A stretch of DNA of 64,000 nucleotides from Pseudocercospora fijiensis CIRAD86 (taxonomy: Eukaryota; Ascomycota; Dothideomycetes; Mycosphaerellales; Mycosphaerellaceae): the NCBI RefSeq assembly GCF_000340215.1, contig NW_006921543.1, positions 1,302,001 through 1,366,000 on the forward strand, read 5' to 3'. Of the stretch, positions 44,577 to 56,926 are shown piece after piece; positions within the stretch are counted from its first letter, which is position 1, and each line of letters begins with the position of its first letter. Made by a program: the position numbers and the translations under genes. Below the pieces are notes generated by a model that ran no database searches, was not told the DNA's origin, and saw nothing but the letters and a program-made list of their open reading frames with translations.

Positions 44577-47500
44577 ATGTCGCAACCGAGCCTTCCACCG
44601 CGCCCTCAGCGGAATAATGCATCAGCAACCAAGAATGACACTCCTCTCGTTCCACCCCGACCAGTTCGCAAGACCGATCCTTCGCCAGATCGTGAAGGCG
44701 CCACTCGCTCGCCCTTCAACCTGCCTCCGACGTCTTTGAGCAATAAGCCCCAGGTCACGAAGCGTACCAGCCAAGAGCTTCCACGCAGGCCTCCAAGTGT
44801 ATCTCTGCCCACTTTGGGCCAGGAAGGAGCAGAATACTCCAGCTTTGACGAGCTGCCAGCAGAGGCGCATGGAGTCTCCGCCTCCGAGGAGCCTGGCGAA
44901 CAGACCAGAAATGTGGCAGTGGACCTTCCCATGTACCAGCCCAAGGCTTCCGTGCCCCAGGCGACTGCCACGAAGAACATCCAGAAGATCAGGGACACTG
45001 ACTCAACGCAGGCCGCGTTGGCGGGTATTGGCAGGTCTAAGCCCGCAGACGATGTCCACAAGCTCCCACCTGGAGATGCGTCCCCATCCGGCGTGGCTCG
45101 CGTGACCAGCAATATCAAGCGTGCGCCTTCAGCGGAACCGCCGAATGTTCTTCGCACCAAGGCAAGCTTTAATCGCTCAACTTCGAGTCTGCAGCCGCTC
45201 GATCGCACGACATCCCGTCCTGGTAGTCTCTTCGGCGGCGATGATCACGAGCACGGCATCCCTGTCATTGGCCAGCAGGTTCCATTGTTGGCCATGGCCG
45301 GTGATGTGCAAGCTCCCACACCATCCGGAGGCTCATCCGTACATTCTCCAGGCATTGGTTTCTTCAATGACGGCTCTGTCCGCTCTCACCAAAGGAAACG
45401 GAGCTCGAGGCAGGAATTTGGCCCGCCTGACAGCTATGGAATCCGCCATGACGCTGATCATGCGGATCAGTTCGAAAGAGAATGGGTCCGAAAACATCCA
45501 GAAGAGGCGGCCAAGGAAGGCTACCATCTGCATCTGCCGAAGCCAGAGTCGGCTTTGAGCAGTGAACAGCTCAACAGGATCGTCCGTGAGAGTGATTCAG
45601 GTAAGCAGCGCTCTGTCGATAGCGTGACACATATGGTGCTGATAGAAGCTCAGGCGCAGGTGTGAGTCCGGGCACTCCTGGCGAAGACGAAGCCATGGAG
45701 GAGTATCTCTCGCGCATGTCGTCGCCAAACGTCCCACTCGCGCAGCGCAAGAAACGCGCATCCAGTGGCTCAGTCCCGCCAGAATCGCCGTTGCGCAAGA
45801 ATTTCTCGAACCGCCTGCACCCAAGCGATGCTGCTGCGGTGGAAGATTCGCCAAAACGTGCCAGCAAGAGCTACCACTACGAATCTGACACCGATCATGA
45901 GCACGAACACTACGATGGCACTCCGATTTTGGCCGCTGATGAGCTCATGAAACGCCCGAGCAGCGCATTCATGCACGCCGCCGTTGTGCCTGAGCCCCAC
46001 GCTGATGACGACTACTACGATAGCGACCACGCGCGAAGCCGCAGAAGAAGTATGGACACTAGCCGACCATCTAGCAGACCCAGTAGTGTTCACGGGAACC
46101 TGCAGGGCTATGCAGGTGGCTCTCTGCATAGATTCATTTCTCGGGAAGAAGAGCATCACTCTGGCGTTGGCACACCTTTAGCAGAAATCGAAGAATACGA
46201 ACCACTGTTCCCGGAGGGCGAGGACGGCAAGAAGGCACAGCAAAAGAAGACGAAGGCGAGACCAGATCTCGCTGCTATGCACCACTTCCCAAGCCAGGAT
46301 GTATGGGAAGATACTCCTTCCTCACTACAATATTCTGCTACCGTTTCGACTCCCGAGCTTGAGCGGCAGCAAGAAGCGTTGGAAGCCGAGAAGGCCGCTG
46401 TATCGACCGCCTCAACGTTTGAGACGCCGGAACAAGAAACAGCTCGGAGAGCCGCCAATGATGCAGACATGACAAGCGACAAGAAGACATACATCAAGCC
46501 GCATTTTAAACCAGGAGTCTTGGAGGATCACCGCCCGACCGCCCACCGCTTTCCAAGCTCGGACGTCTGGGAAGACACGCCGAGCAGCATGTACGCCACC
46601 ACGACCGTCAGCACACCGGAGGAAGAGGAAAGTCAAGCACGTGCTCCTGCTGCACGCCCTTCAATTCCAGCTCGGCCTGCGAAGAACTCACGTCTTGCTC
46701 AAGAGGTACCCGTTGACGAGCAAGAGACGAGCCCGACCAAGACCAGGGCGCCAAGCATTCCGGACAAGCCTAAACCATCGATACCAGCCAGACCACAGCG
46801 CACATCTCGCTCTGAGCAGGAAGGAGCACCTCTCGATCAGTCAACATCTGCAGGCGGTGATGAAGCTATCAAGTCACCGCCTGCCCCCAAGGCTAAGCCT
46901 GCCGTTCCAGCAAGACCTACTGGCTCCAAGATCGCTGCGCTGCAATCGGGCTTCATGAATGATTTGAACAACCGTCTCAAGCTTGGTCCGCAAGGTCCGC
47001 CTCCAAAGAAAGACGAGGTCGCAGTGGAGGAAGACTCGTCGACAGAGAAGCAGCCATTGGCAGATGCTCGCAAGACTCGTGCTCGTGGTCCACCAAGACG
47101 CAAGCCAGCTGCTTCTCCAGCTGCAGACCGCAAGTCATCCCTGACCTTCGCCATGTCGCCATTAATCACTTGCTGGACCATCGATGAGACTGATGAGCTC
47201 AAGGTGCAAACCGAAAACAAGGAGAACAAAGACCCAAATGCTACTGAGGTCGAGAAAGCAATTGAGGAGAACGAGAAAGTGAACACCGATTCGGCAGCTC
47301 CTGCTGAGGAGGGGGATCATTCTGCTGCTCAGGCCGCCGCCTCCGAAATTGCCAAATCGCCTGATCCAATTGAAGCCGCCGGCCGACACTCCAATGCTGC
47401 AGCGGACCTACAGGCTGCTCTTGCCGAAGCCGGAGCCGGCCCAGCACCATCATTATCTCTTGGTGGTCCAGAGCTGAGCAATGCCACTTTACCCTCAACA

Positions 47501-47668
47501 GCACAAGTCGACAAAGACGAAGATGTCCAGACAGGCGAGACCGAAATCTCAACGATCCAGTCCCCGTCGTCGGGGAATGAAGAACATGTTACTGTCTTGC
47601 AAGGCGCCAAGGCTGTCGAAGATGGGGATGGCGATGTCGTTGAAAAGCATGCGCAAGAGGCTTCATAG
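44577..47668 (+). CDS. AIM21: AIM21-like actin patch protein, two exons, about 1012 aa
   Basis: Exons are 44577-45600 and 45654-47668. The donor is GTAAGC, and acceptors at 45653 or 45659 both keep the frame. Most of the protein is disordered and Pro/Ser/Glu-rich, as in fungal Aim21 proteins, which bind actin barbed ends at cortical patches and are recruited by SH3 proteins. It has proline motifs at the N-terminus (LPPRPQR, VPPRPVRK) and in the centre (SIPARPAK, SIPARPQR, AVPARPTG), suited to SH3 binding. A folded-looking helix lies near residues 295-340 (DQFEREWVRKHPEEAAKEGY). A motif FPSxDVWEDTPSS occurs twice (codons near 46287 and 46551). A segment GSKIAALQSGFMNDLNNRLKLGPQGPP matches the short conserved Lys/Leu stretch of the family. 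It converges on ARP8. Confidence 0.83.
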
Positions 47669-48129
47669 CCAAGTAGAAAACAGTTTCTATTATTCGTATA
47701 CCGAAAAAAGTTTGGAGTTTAATCTATATTTTTTTGTTTATCATGTCTTCTTCTTTTTTTGAGAATGGAAGGATAGTGAGTTGGCCTCTCCTCTCTCTCT
47801 CTATCTCTACGTCTACTTTTACGAGATTTTTTTTAGTAGAGGGGAACTTGGAAGGTATATAGAATTTAAGGGAGCTCATGCCGGCTTCAATCATGTAGTT
47901 GCCGGAATATCAAGCCGCATCAGCACATGCACGGCGTACTGTGGTGAAAGTAGGATCAGTGTGGGCAGGCACGTAGATGTCATTTCCAGAGGACGGAGGG
48001 TTCTAATATTGCGGAAGGCAGCCTTGGCAGCCCCCAGAAGAGGCTCGTGATGGACTCTGAGATGTATTCTAGCGTGTCCTCCATGTGCGACTTGGCTGGC
48101 GAGGGTCGCTAATATCCCACCTGCCGCGC
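47669..48129. other. short region between converging AIM21 and ARP8
   Basis: A T-rich stretch at 47700-47840 fits 3' UTR and polyadenylation signals of AIM21. No gene is supported. Confidence 0.55.
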
Positions 48130-50765
48130 TCACCAGTGAAACATGCACTTGTAGTTCAGGATTCTCGCACCCAACCGGTCGTACTCCAGAGGTGAGATCC
48201 AGCTGTCGTTGGTTGCTCTCAGCTTGCCAAAGACACTTGCTCCTTTCCATACGATCACCGAAGGATCCAGTTCTCTTGGCGGTGGAGCGACCAGGATCTC
48301 CTTCGGGTACTGGGGCATACGACCACGAAGCTGCAGTTCCAAGTAGTTCTGCAAATATGGGGTCTTCGATGCACCGCCGATCAACATGATACTGCCCAGC
48401 AGATCACGCTTTTTCCTTTCATCGACCTGGCCGTTTGGCAGCTCGCTTGCGCGTTCAATTGACCTGATAATGGCCTCGTCGAGTGGCATGACGGGAACGA
48501 TCCGCTCTTTGCTGTCGTCCTCAGGCACGGCCGCGCTGTCGCCAAAGCCTTCTCCATTGGCGTTGTCGTCGTTATCATTTGGCATTGGTGTGCCAGCAGG
48601 CGGTGGAGATCCGGCAATCGATGACTTTGGCGTGCCTTCATTGTCGCCGTTGAGATAGCTGGGAATACCGAGAGGCCGCTGCTTTTGTGGGGTAGGCTGT
48701 GCAATTGGCGTCCCAAGTAGACGTGCGGGCTCGCTAGACGGCGCCACATTGGCAGACGGAATCGTCTTTGCATAGGTGCGGACATCTTCCTGGGCCCTCG
48801 AATCTGGGTCATTCCGCTTGCCATCGTACAAGTCCACGGAAGCCGGTATGAGTTGTCTGCGTCCGGCCAACTTTTCGGAGACGTCAAAGATGGCGGGTCG
48901 GAAAAAGCCCATTGGCGCAAGCATCCCTTCGTCGTATATCTTGAATTGATACCTCCTCGTCTGCTGGTCAAATGCTCGAAGGTGAAAGTCAAATAGCTGC
49001 ACTGTGATGTTCTCGTCGCTCATGGTCGTGTACTTTTCCTTGAGCTCCTCAGCAAGCAGGAAGTCGTGCCGCCGCATGAGGTTGAAGTCACTGTAGTTGA
49101 ATTTGTCGAACAGCATCATCTTTACGAAGGTTTCGGTCACATCGTAACCGCCGTACTTCATGTTGATGCGCGACTCTTCGATGCACATGCCGTCTTCGAC
49201 GCAGCATACTGTTGTCTTCTGCGCGCCCATATCAACCATACAGGCCGTACTGAAGCCGGCTCCGAAGGTTGCTGCAAGTGACTCCTGCATGAAGCATACG
49301 CGTCCGAAATTGAAGTCGATCATCAGCTCGCGGAGTACGGTGGCGACATTCACTTTCTCATAAAGATCTGGAATGAGAAAGACGCAGGAATACTGATTCC
49401 AGTCCTTCTTATGGACCAGTCCAAGTTCCGTCTTGATACTCTCTTCCAAGATGCGGAAGAAGTCTCGTTCAAGCATATTGCGACTCTTGTAGTCCTTTTC
49501 ATTGAGAGTTCCATTACGCATTGGCCAGTGGAGATGATATTTGGGTCGCGAGTTCTCTGGTATTCGTAGAGCTGATGCCCCGACAATGTAGTCTGGTGCA
49601 TTGTTGGTCTCAGTCCAGTCTATTTCAACTGGATCATTGTGCTTGGAGATCACATCTGGCGGTGTAGTGCTGTTCCATTTGGTTACAAGCTCGCGGGAAT
49701 TGGGCAGGACACGGCGCTTGTTGTGCCGTCTCGCTGTCTTGAACTGTGCAGCCATGCCATCGTATTCTTTCGCAAACTAAAACAAGTCAGTGAATTCACA
49801 ATCACTTCTTTGAGATGACTCACTTCTTCTCCGAACCACTCTTCAGAGGGCGCATCGTCGTCCAGCTTGATACGCTTCGGCACTGGTTCAGAGTCTTCTG
49901 CTTCGGTGCGGTCAGCTTTTCGAGCGATTACCATTGGCACGGTCTTTGGCAGGGCATCGGTGGCAAGTCCGAGGCGCAAGTTTTGGCTGCCGACGTGGAT
50001 CACAATTGTCTTCTCGCCATAATTCTCGCCGTAGATGTCGTCCATGGCCACATCGTCATCCAAGGTTGGCTCGACATCCGGGTAGACTCCGGCTTGCTCG
50101 CCATTTTGTGCGCGCGCTCGGTCAAGGTCGACAGCCGCTTTCTTTCGTCTGTCCAGCGCCGCTTCTTGCTGTAATCGCAATGCCAGTACTTGGTCGTCAC
50201 GCTTTAAGAATTCACTGTAAAAGGCAATAGCGGTCAGTCATAGTCGCGCAATGGCAATGGGCGTAGTCGAGGGATGGTTTGGCCGATGGATTGGAGTCGG
50301 CGCAGTACCTCTTCACGTATTGCACGTTGAGCGCATAGAGGTCCTTCTTCCCCTTCCTCAGGCCATCCAAGATCTTGCGGCCGACCATGGTGGATGCGCT
50401 GGTGGTGTTCACATGCACAGGCAGGGATTGGACGTTGACGGCAGAGATGTGTGTGCGGAAGTGATGGTTGTTGCAGAAGCCGCGACTCACGTGTAGTAGT
50501 TTTTCTGGTTGATCATGTTGATTTGCGGCCACGTCGAAAAGCCCATATTGTTGTCCGTGCGCGCCAGCCCTACTCCAATGCTTAGTATGCACGCTCCCAT
50601 TTCAAGCTGCGAGGCGTTTGCACTGGAGATGGCGGTGAAAAGGCGTGCGGCCGGCATGATGCATGGGGCGAGTTGCGCTCTGGTGATGGCGGATGCCGGC
50701 CTCGCATGATGGATGCTCTTACCTTCTTCTCTCAAGAGCGCGCGCCCTGATTTCTTGCCGACCAT
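48130..50765 (-). CDS. ARP8: actin-related protein 8 (INO80 complex subunit), four exons, 719 aa
   Basis: Exons are 50765-50723, 50569-50491, 50214-49824 and 49776-48130. Introns are 153, 276 and 47 nt with GTAAGA, GTGAGT and GTGAGT donors. Phases close to 720 codons with the stop. Arp8 is a nuclear actin-fold subunit of the INO80 chromatin remodeller and helps bind nucleosomes and DNA. Joined, the N-terminus reads MVGKKSGRALLREEG, LARTDNNMGFSTWPQIN and NQKNYYTEFLKRDDQ, the typical fungal Arp8 start. The actin-type ATPase fold follows: IVIHVGSQNLRLGLATD, CMVDMGAQKTTVCCVEDG, IMLIGGASKTPYLQNYL and VWKGASVFGKL. A disordered insertion lies in the C-terminal half, rich in Pro and Asp/Asn. It diverges from NTF2. 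Confidence 0.94.
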
Positions 50766-51172
50766 CGTGACCGATGCCTCCTGTGTTCTGCAACCGGGCA
50801 AGGCTTGCGATGTGTGGCCGCTCTGGGGTCGGTGTCGTGTTCAATGTGTTGTTTCGCGGTGAGCCCAAATCCTGTTCAGTCGCGACTGATAATGATATCA
50901 CAAGATGGCATCTCGGAAGTGAAGGCAGCTGTTCGCAGCCGCCGCCGCCGCCGTTGTGATGTTTGCCCACTGCGCCAGAATGGGAGCTGGACCGTGCCCG
51001 CAATGGTGGGGTTGCGTTGCCAGCAACTCTTCTCTTCTCGGCGACGTGAAGCTCTGCTGCTGCCCCAAGGAAGACTCACAACTACAACTGCTGCTCGACA
51101 CAGCACATCCATCTTGGTCCTCGCAGTCACATCCTCCATCCCCACCAACGGATCATCTTCATCCCCATCAAC
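50766..51172. promoter_or_regulatory. shared divergent promoter of ARP8 and NTF2
   Basis: 407 bp separate the two start codons, so the promoters must overlap. GC-rich with CCG repeats at 50940-50955. Frames here on both strands are not credible genes. Confidence 0.6.
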
Positions 51173-51848
51173 ATGGCCGGTTCGTGCCACCCAGCCCCTC
51201 CCGGTCCGCCGCTCGAGCTCCGTGTTATGACTGACCTCCACAATTGCAGATTTCCAGGGCATTGCGAGTATGCTGCGTCGAACAGTCTCCTCCGCGATCG
51301 CTTCATTCTAACACATGTGTAGAGCAATTCGTCGAGTTCTACTACAAGGCCTTCGACTCCGACCGTACTTCGCTCGCCTCGCTATACGTCAGTCCCAACC
51401 AGCCACGCATGGAAGCAAGAGGCCCACTGACAGTGCGCCCACAGAATGAGAAGTCCATGTTGACTTTCGAGGCTTCGGCACATCAAGGCGCTCAAAACAT
51501 CGTCCAGAAGCTCATCGTAGGCATATTCTATACCACGTCGGCTTGGCTTACATCTGACTTGATCTTGCTAGGACCTCCCATTCTCCAAGATCGAGCACCA
51601 AGTCGCGACATTTGATGCGCAACCCAGCAGCGAGAGCGGAGGCATTCTAGTGGTTGTTAGCGGTGCGCTATTGGTATGATACAAGCGAAGCATCATAATC
51701 GATGAAGCCGAGGGCATTGACACTCTACCAGGTCGAGGAAGAGCGACGACCGATGAGCTATGTTCAGACCTTCCAGCTTCTGCCGAACGGCTCCGGAAGC
51801 TACTTCATCTTCAATGATGTCTTCAGGCTGGTCTACCCAGCGGCCTAG
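51173..51848 (+). CDS. NTF2: nuclear transport factor 2, six exons, 126 aa
   Basis: NTF2 carries RanGDP into the nucleus and binds FG nucleoporins. Exons are 51173-51179, 51250-51267, 51323-51387, 51445-51516, 51572-51673 and 51732-51848, with introns of 70, 55, 57, 55 and 58 nt, all GT-AG. They sum to 127 codons including the stop. The product begins MADFQGIAKQFVEFYYKAFD and contains SMLTFEASAHQGAQNIVQKL, LPFSKIEHQVATFDAQPS, VSGALLVEEER and FNDVFRLVYPAA, closely following the yeast protein in both order and length (about 125 aa). The first two exons are only 7 and 18 nt, so ORF-based prediction misses the start. Confidence 0.96.
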
Positions 51849-53127
51849 GTGGCTCCACAAGCGCTGCCAGAGCCCACGACACCGCCAACGCCTTCGATGA
51901 GAGCCAACACACCACCAACTACAAACTCGAGTCCGGAGGTTCAGGCGGCTGTCAGAGAATTGATTGGAGAACACGAGATGGAGAAGATGGAGAAGCTAGG
52001 TTATGGCTATTGAGAGACGCTGCGAGTATAACGCACTGTGGGTGGCATTTCCAAGGAGTTCGGTAATACTCTTGGTTATCGATCGACACGGAAAAGAACT
52101 GCATTCCGGCTGAGGCTCGGATGAATGTGCTATTTGAATGACTTGTGCGAAAATGCATCACATTACCACAAACTTGGTTGGCCGCCCAGACTAATCGACA
52201 GGGAGCACAGGTTGTTCTTGAGTCCTGGACACGTAAACGTCAAAGTGTCCAGTTCTCAGAATGTCACATACTCTTCAAGACGGCGGCGACAAGCATTCAT
52301 CCAACGGCCTCACAATCGCCAGGAAGGTCTATAGCGGTACTTTCTGGCGCAAGCGTAGCATTACTTCTACAAATTGTGACGTGGTATGGGACAACTACTA
52401 GCAGCCTGATTGGCAGCTTCGAGTTGGGTACATGAGACAGGCCCTCTGCCCTCTGACTGCGAAATCTCGCCATGTTCTTCGTTCACCTGTGACTCAGACT
52501 TGACATGTATAGAAGCGGGCTGACGCTGTGGTTACTCAATCGCTCTGACGAAATGTTGCCAAGGTTGATTACCCACTGAAGCGGTTCCGTCACATACAGC
52601 GTCTGAGCACTTCTCAGTGAATGCGAATCTTGCGGTCCGTTTGGTTGGGAACATCTCGCTCGTCACAACACATGAAAACCAGTATCATATTGTTGAGTTG
52701 AGCGCTTTCACTCCGAAGTGTTGAAACGCTGTATCCATGATGTTGTATGGTGACCGTGCCACGTGGGCCGAGTAGAATAGACCCTGGCGCGGCTCAATTG
52801 GGAAAGGCCAGCTGGGTCGGTCGGTCGTCGCAACAGCAGCAGCAGCGCTTCGATAGTCGTCGCAAGCGCACGCGCATTCTAGGCACTTGCTTTCCACAGA
52901 GCACAACATACGAACACAGCCATCCATCCATCATCCTCCCGCCACAGTCAGTCGACCGACATACGCATCTCGGACTCCGACTATAAGACCTCCACACCTC
53001 GCCAAACCCAATTGTCAGCCACTCTCTGAAACAGCTGTTGGTTGTCAACAACAGAGCTGAGCCATCACCAGCCGATCCAGCCATTTCACATATCCAAGGC
53101 ATTGAGTTCTCATACCATACCGACAAC
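51849..53127. other. intergenic, no supported gene
   Basis: NTF2 3' UTR, then about 1 kb with short frames. A CAG repeat (about six units) lies near 52829-52843. The segment just before 53128 is the TVP18 promoter and 5' UTR. Confidence 0.5.
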
Positions 53128-53759
53128 ATGACTCTCGCGGAGGAGTTCAGATCGAGAAACTTCAGTAAGTTCTGGGCATAAACAAGCAGCAGCGCACACT
53201 TCTCCGTGCTAACAATAGACTTACTCAGGTATATACGGCCAATGGTATGCGACATTCAGAATTGCCAATAAACTTGCGACCACATGTTGACACAAAACTT
53301 CAGGGCCGGCATAGTCTGCGTAGTGCTATGCTTTGCCCTAGGAATCGCCAACATCTTCAACTTTCACTGGGTCATTGTATTCAGTGTGATATGTCTGTAA
53401 GCCATTCCTTCCCTCACTTCCCTCTTGCAGGCTGCCATGACTTACCTCTCTCTACCAGTGTCTGTTCATTCATCATCATCTTCATCGAAGTCCCCTTCCT
53501 CCTCCGAATCTGCCCAACCTCGCCCAAATTCGACCAATTCATACGACGATTCGAGACGAACTACATGCGCGCCGCCATCTACGGAATCATGAGCGTCATA
53601 CAATGGCTGAGCATCATCGCGAAAGTGACGAGTCTGATAGCCGCGGCAGTGGTGCTACTACTGGCCGCATTATGCTATGCGCTCGCTGCAGTCAAGGGAC
53701 AAGAGTTCCAATCGAGCAAAACTCTCGGTGGACAGGGTGTTGCACAGATGATTGTCTAG
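53128..53759 (+). CDS. TVP18: Golgi apparatus membrane protein TVP18, four exons, 148 aa
   Basis: Exons are 53128-53164, 53229-53244, 53304-53396 and 53459-53759, with introns of 64, 59 and 62 nt. All are GT-AG with matching phases. Joined, the protein starts MTLAEEFRSRNFSIYGQW and ends KTLGGQGVAQMIV, matching the fungal TVP18 family throughout. Four hydrophobic segments are visible (VCVVLCFALGIANIF, VIVFSVICLVCSFIIIFIE, a helix around IYGIMSVIQWLSII, and LIAAAVVLLLAALCYALA), as expected for this late-Golgi vesicle protein of unclear biochemical role. The second exon is only 16 nt. Confidence 0.96.
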
Positions 53760-54486
53760 GAGGGCGGGTACCATAATGTATGCTACAAGGACGACGTGGA
53801 TCCGGGGGCACTCGTTCCTTCTGAGACCTGCGCCGATCATAAGCCCATGCACGAAGTCCCGCCTGGTGGTAGTACGCCAGCGCCTGGCATGGCTCCCGAT
53901 GGCAAGCCTTTGGCTGGCTTACCACGCTACGAAGACGGGACGCAGGGATTTCAAGACATGTCCACACAAGCGGCTAGGGAAGCATAGTACGCCCTCGGCC
54001 GGAAAGAATCTTCATCTAAACGGAATAAGCTAAAGAAGTGGCTATGCTCAATCACGCGGAGAAAGGGTGGGTGAGGGTGAGCGAGGCGCGGGTTCACGAA
54101 AAAACTGTTGTGTATTTGTATTATGGGTAGATGACGTTCGGAGCATGACATGGATGTAATGAGAGAACAAAATGTGCCGGTCTCGAATTTCAGTAAGCTG
54201 TCCTTGGGACTGATCTCTCGTGTGACAATGATGCCAGCCAGCCAGCCAGAAATCAATCTTTCAGAATGTGCGATCAGCTATCCCGATGATTCCCGAAAAT
54301 TGAGGGATTTCACTTTCATGTCACATGAAAGACCAACCCCAACACTTACAGCTCACAGCGAATCCATTTTTTCCGCTCTTCAACCTCACCACTTCATACC
54401 GAACGAACGAACCGCGAATTCAATCAAGTAGTGCACCCAGAAGAAGACGACACCACCCTCGCCACCACAATCATTCTAGAAAGCGA
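53760..54486. other. intergenic 3' of TVP18
   Basis: Normal composition. Frames such as 53752-54033 overlap the TVP18 end or lack motifs. Confidence 0.45.
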
Positions 54487-54702
54487 TTACACTTACCTTA
54501 TTAAGATAAAGTAGGTAGGTAGCAAACCCTCTAAGTCGCTATATCCGTACTATAGTAGAGATTATCGTAATTAGGCGCCTACTCGCGGAGAAGCGAGATT
54601 TCGAAGAGTATTCGGGCCTTAGTTTTTTTTTCGTAGAATTTTTAGGTTATAGTACGTAGTGCTAAAAAGGCGTTGAAAGTCTTAATAAGAGGGGGGGGGG
54701 GG
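54487..54702. mobile_element. small RIP-type remnant ending in a G12 run
   Basis: About 54487-54680 has the CpA/TpG-depleted, TpA-rich pattern of the transposon blocks. It ends next to a run of twelve G (54691-54702). No motif identifies the source element. Confidence 0.45.
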
Positions 54703-56690
54703 AGATGATGATGAGGTGAAGTGAAAGTTCGATGGTTTCGTAGTGAGGTCTAGGCAGTGTACGGTGGGTGAGGAGCTCTAGGTTGTGAAGTGAAATCAAT
54801 CATCAATCGTTCTGCAAGTCGATGTACACCGGAGCATGTACTGTAAATACGCTTGCCCGACTACTGCTACCAAATCTCTGACGAACAGCAGCGATTTCCC
54901 GGCCTCTTGACTGACCGTGGAGAATCTTGAGCGTCGGTACTTCGAAATACATTCCATTGTCGTCTGCACGGGGACACTCAAGATGTCAATAATGGCGCAC
55001 GGGTTAGAATACAGCTGTCAGATTCCTCATGTCCGAAGCACGGAGAGTGTCCGGGCCAGTGCTCGTGAATGGTTCGACGCGGATGTCGCTGAGGAAGACG
55101 GGAGAAGAATTTCAATCATCTTGGGCGGTCGTTCGGGCTCACGACTCACGTGAGGCTGTCAAAAGGCAATCCTTCGGCTACGCTACGTGACAAGCGTTGC
55201 GTGGGCACTGATTCAGTCAGCCTCGGTGGATCTAGGTGCATTCGCGTGCCGCTGCTGCATGTGAGTGCTGTTATGTTAGTTGGATCTGCATAGGACCAGA
55301 GAATTACTATGGTGTTGACGGAATTTATGAAAGCTTGCGTCCGTCTCGTGTCCAAGAAGATGGATGTAGACCGCGGCAGTGGTTCGCATCCATCGATAAG
55401 CTGAACGAGGCAACAAGCACCAACCCTGCTCGTGTGCTGCGTTTCGTGAATCGTCGCAGTCGCAATGAGGAAAGTTCCCACGCCACGCCCGCTGCAAGGA
55501 TTATTCTCGGAGCATATGTGCGGTGTCTCAGGTTCTACAAATCGATCTGTGTTGCCAGGCAACATCGCAAACGACCAGGGCAGGGTTCATCAGATATTTT
55601 GCGCGCCTGCATGATGATGAGATGCACAACGGTCTAGAAGCGTTTGGGGGCGCAATCAAACATCTGAGAATCACGAGCAAGTTGTCTTGGATAGTTGCGA
55701 TTATTCATCATCAGCTGTGATGTGTAATCTTATTGTGTGGATTTGTCTCCATCGCAAGGACCAGTTTCGGCCGGGCATATGATATGACCAGCAGTTCATC
55801 TGCTTTTTATGATTCTCGGGAACGAAATGACTAGAATCTCTTCTGTCTGCCGAGCACGAGCGATCTCCGCACAGCCTCGCGATTCGATTCGTGTGATAAC
55901 GCGGCACGGGAAGGTCTATTCTAGTGCTGCCCCGTCCCAGAGTGTCAAGGTCGTTGATCGTTCTGTATTCTAAGGCGCAAAACGGGCTCCAAGAATTTCT
56001 CGAGGCTGTGCTGTAGTGCCGGTGGTCAGCAGCGTGGACTCTACATACTGGAGGTAGCATGCTCTATATAGGAGTTTCACAGCAGCAATGGCTCGCTTGC
56101 GCACTCAACACCGAAAAGTGCAAGTCACAAGACAAGATGATTTTCACGAAGGATGGAGTTGGTGGCCGTTTGTCAGACCGAAGCTCCTGATCCCAACTCA
56201 AGCGGTTGCCGATCATCAACATCAGCGCCGCGCCTTACCCACCCAGGCGGGCCGTCCACAGACTTCGGTAGACAAACGCGACTACCGCACGCTTACGAAG
56301 ACACGAAGAAGCATGGACGTTAACATCTTATTGTTAATATTACGAGAGCACGCCGTCCACCCTCTCGTAGGTCGCGTATTCTGAGGAGAGCGGAGTGAGG
56401 TCCTGAGACTCCAGCCATCGTGGTCGGGAACTCGAGAGATTCATTATCGGGACTTGTTTGTGGGGCTCTGGCGGCATGAATGGAGATGGCTCCAGGATCA
56501 GAAAGGCAGTGGCAGCAGATGGCATTCTCGATGGCTCGGCGCATGAAGGAAATGTGCTGTTGTGATGGTGGCAGCTGCCAAGTCGGGTCATCTGGGCCTG
56601 CACGAGATGCAAGATGCCTAAACGGTGTCATCGATTGTGCTCCAGTACTTTGGTAAGATTTAGGGATCCCAGATCTCTGTGAACGGTCGC
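54703..56690. other. gene-poor stretch, no supported gene
   Basis: About 2 kb of normal composition next to the MULE. Several overlapping frames of 60-139 codons on both strands show no domain, signal peptide or consistent codon pattern. I cannot support a gene here. Confidence 0.4.
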
Positions 56691-56808
56691 CTCATGCCCG
56701 GGCATGACTATTCGTAGATCGCATCCAGTTATATGTAGATCGGTTCCCGATAACGGAGGAGGCCTAAGGCAAATTTGTTAGTCATCTCCTCCAAACTAGG
56801 GAAACCAC

Positions 56809-56926
56809 CTTACCGTCGCTATTCTACCGCTATCTACCTTACCGTCGCTATTCTACCGCTATCTACCTTACCGTCGCTGTTCTACTACTATCTACCTTAC
56901 TATCTAGCTATTCCGCCGCTATCTAC
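56809..56926. repeat. 29-bp tandem repeat in the MULE 5' subterminal region, about four copies
   Basis: Units start at 56809, 56838, 56867 and 56896 (CTTACCGTCGCTATTCTACC then GCTATCTAC). Copies 1 and 2 are identical, and copies 3 and 4 diverge by several changes. They may be transposase-binding or regulatory repeats. Confidence 0.85.

Noticed and set aside
45597..46636. Long minus-strand frames opposite AIM21
   Set aside because: They are antisense shadows of a Ser/Pro/Glu-rich coding region.
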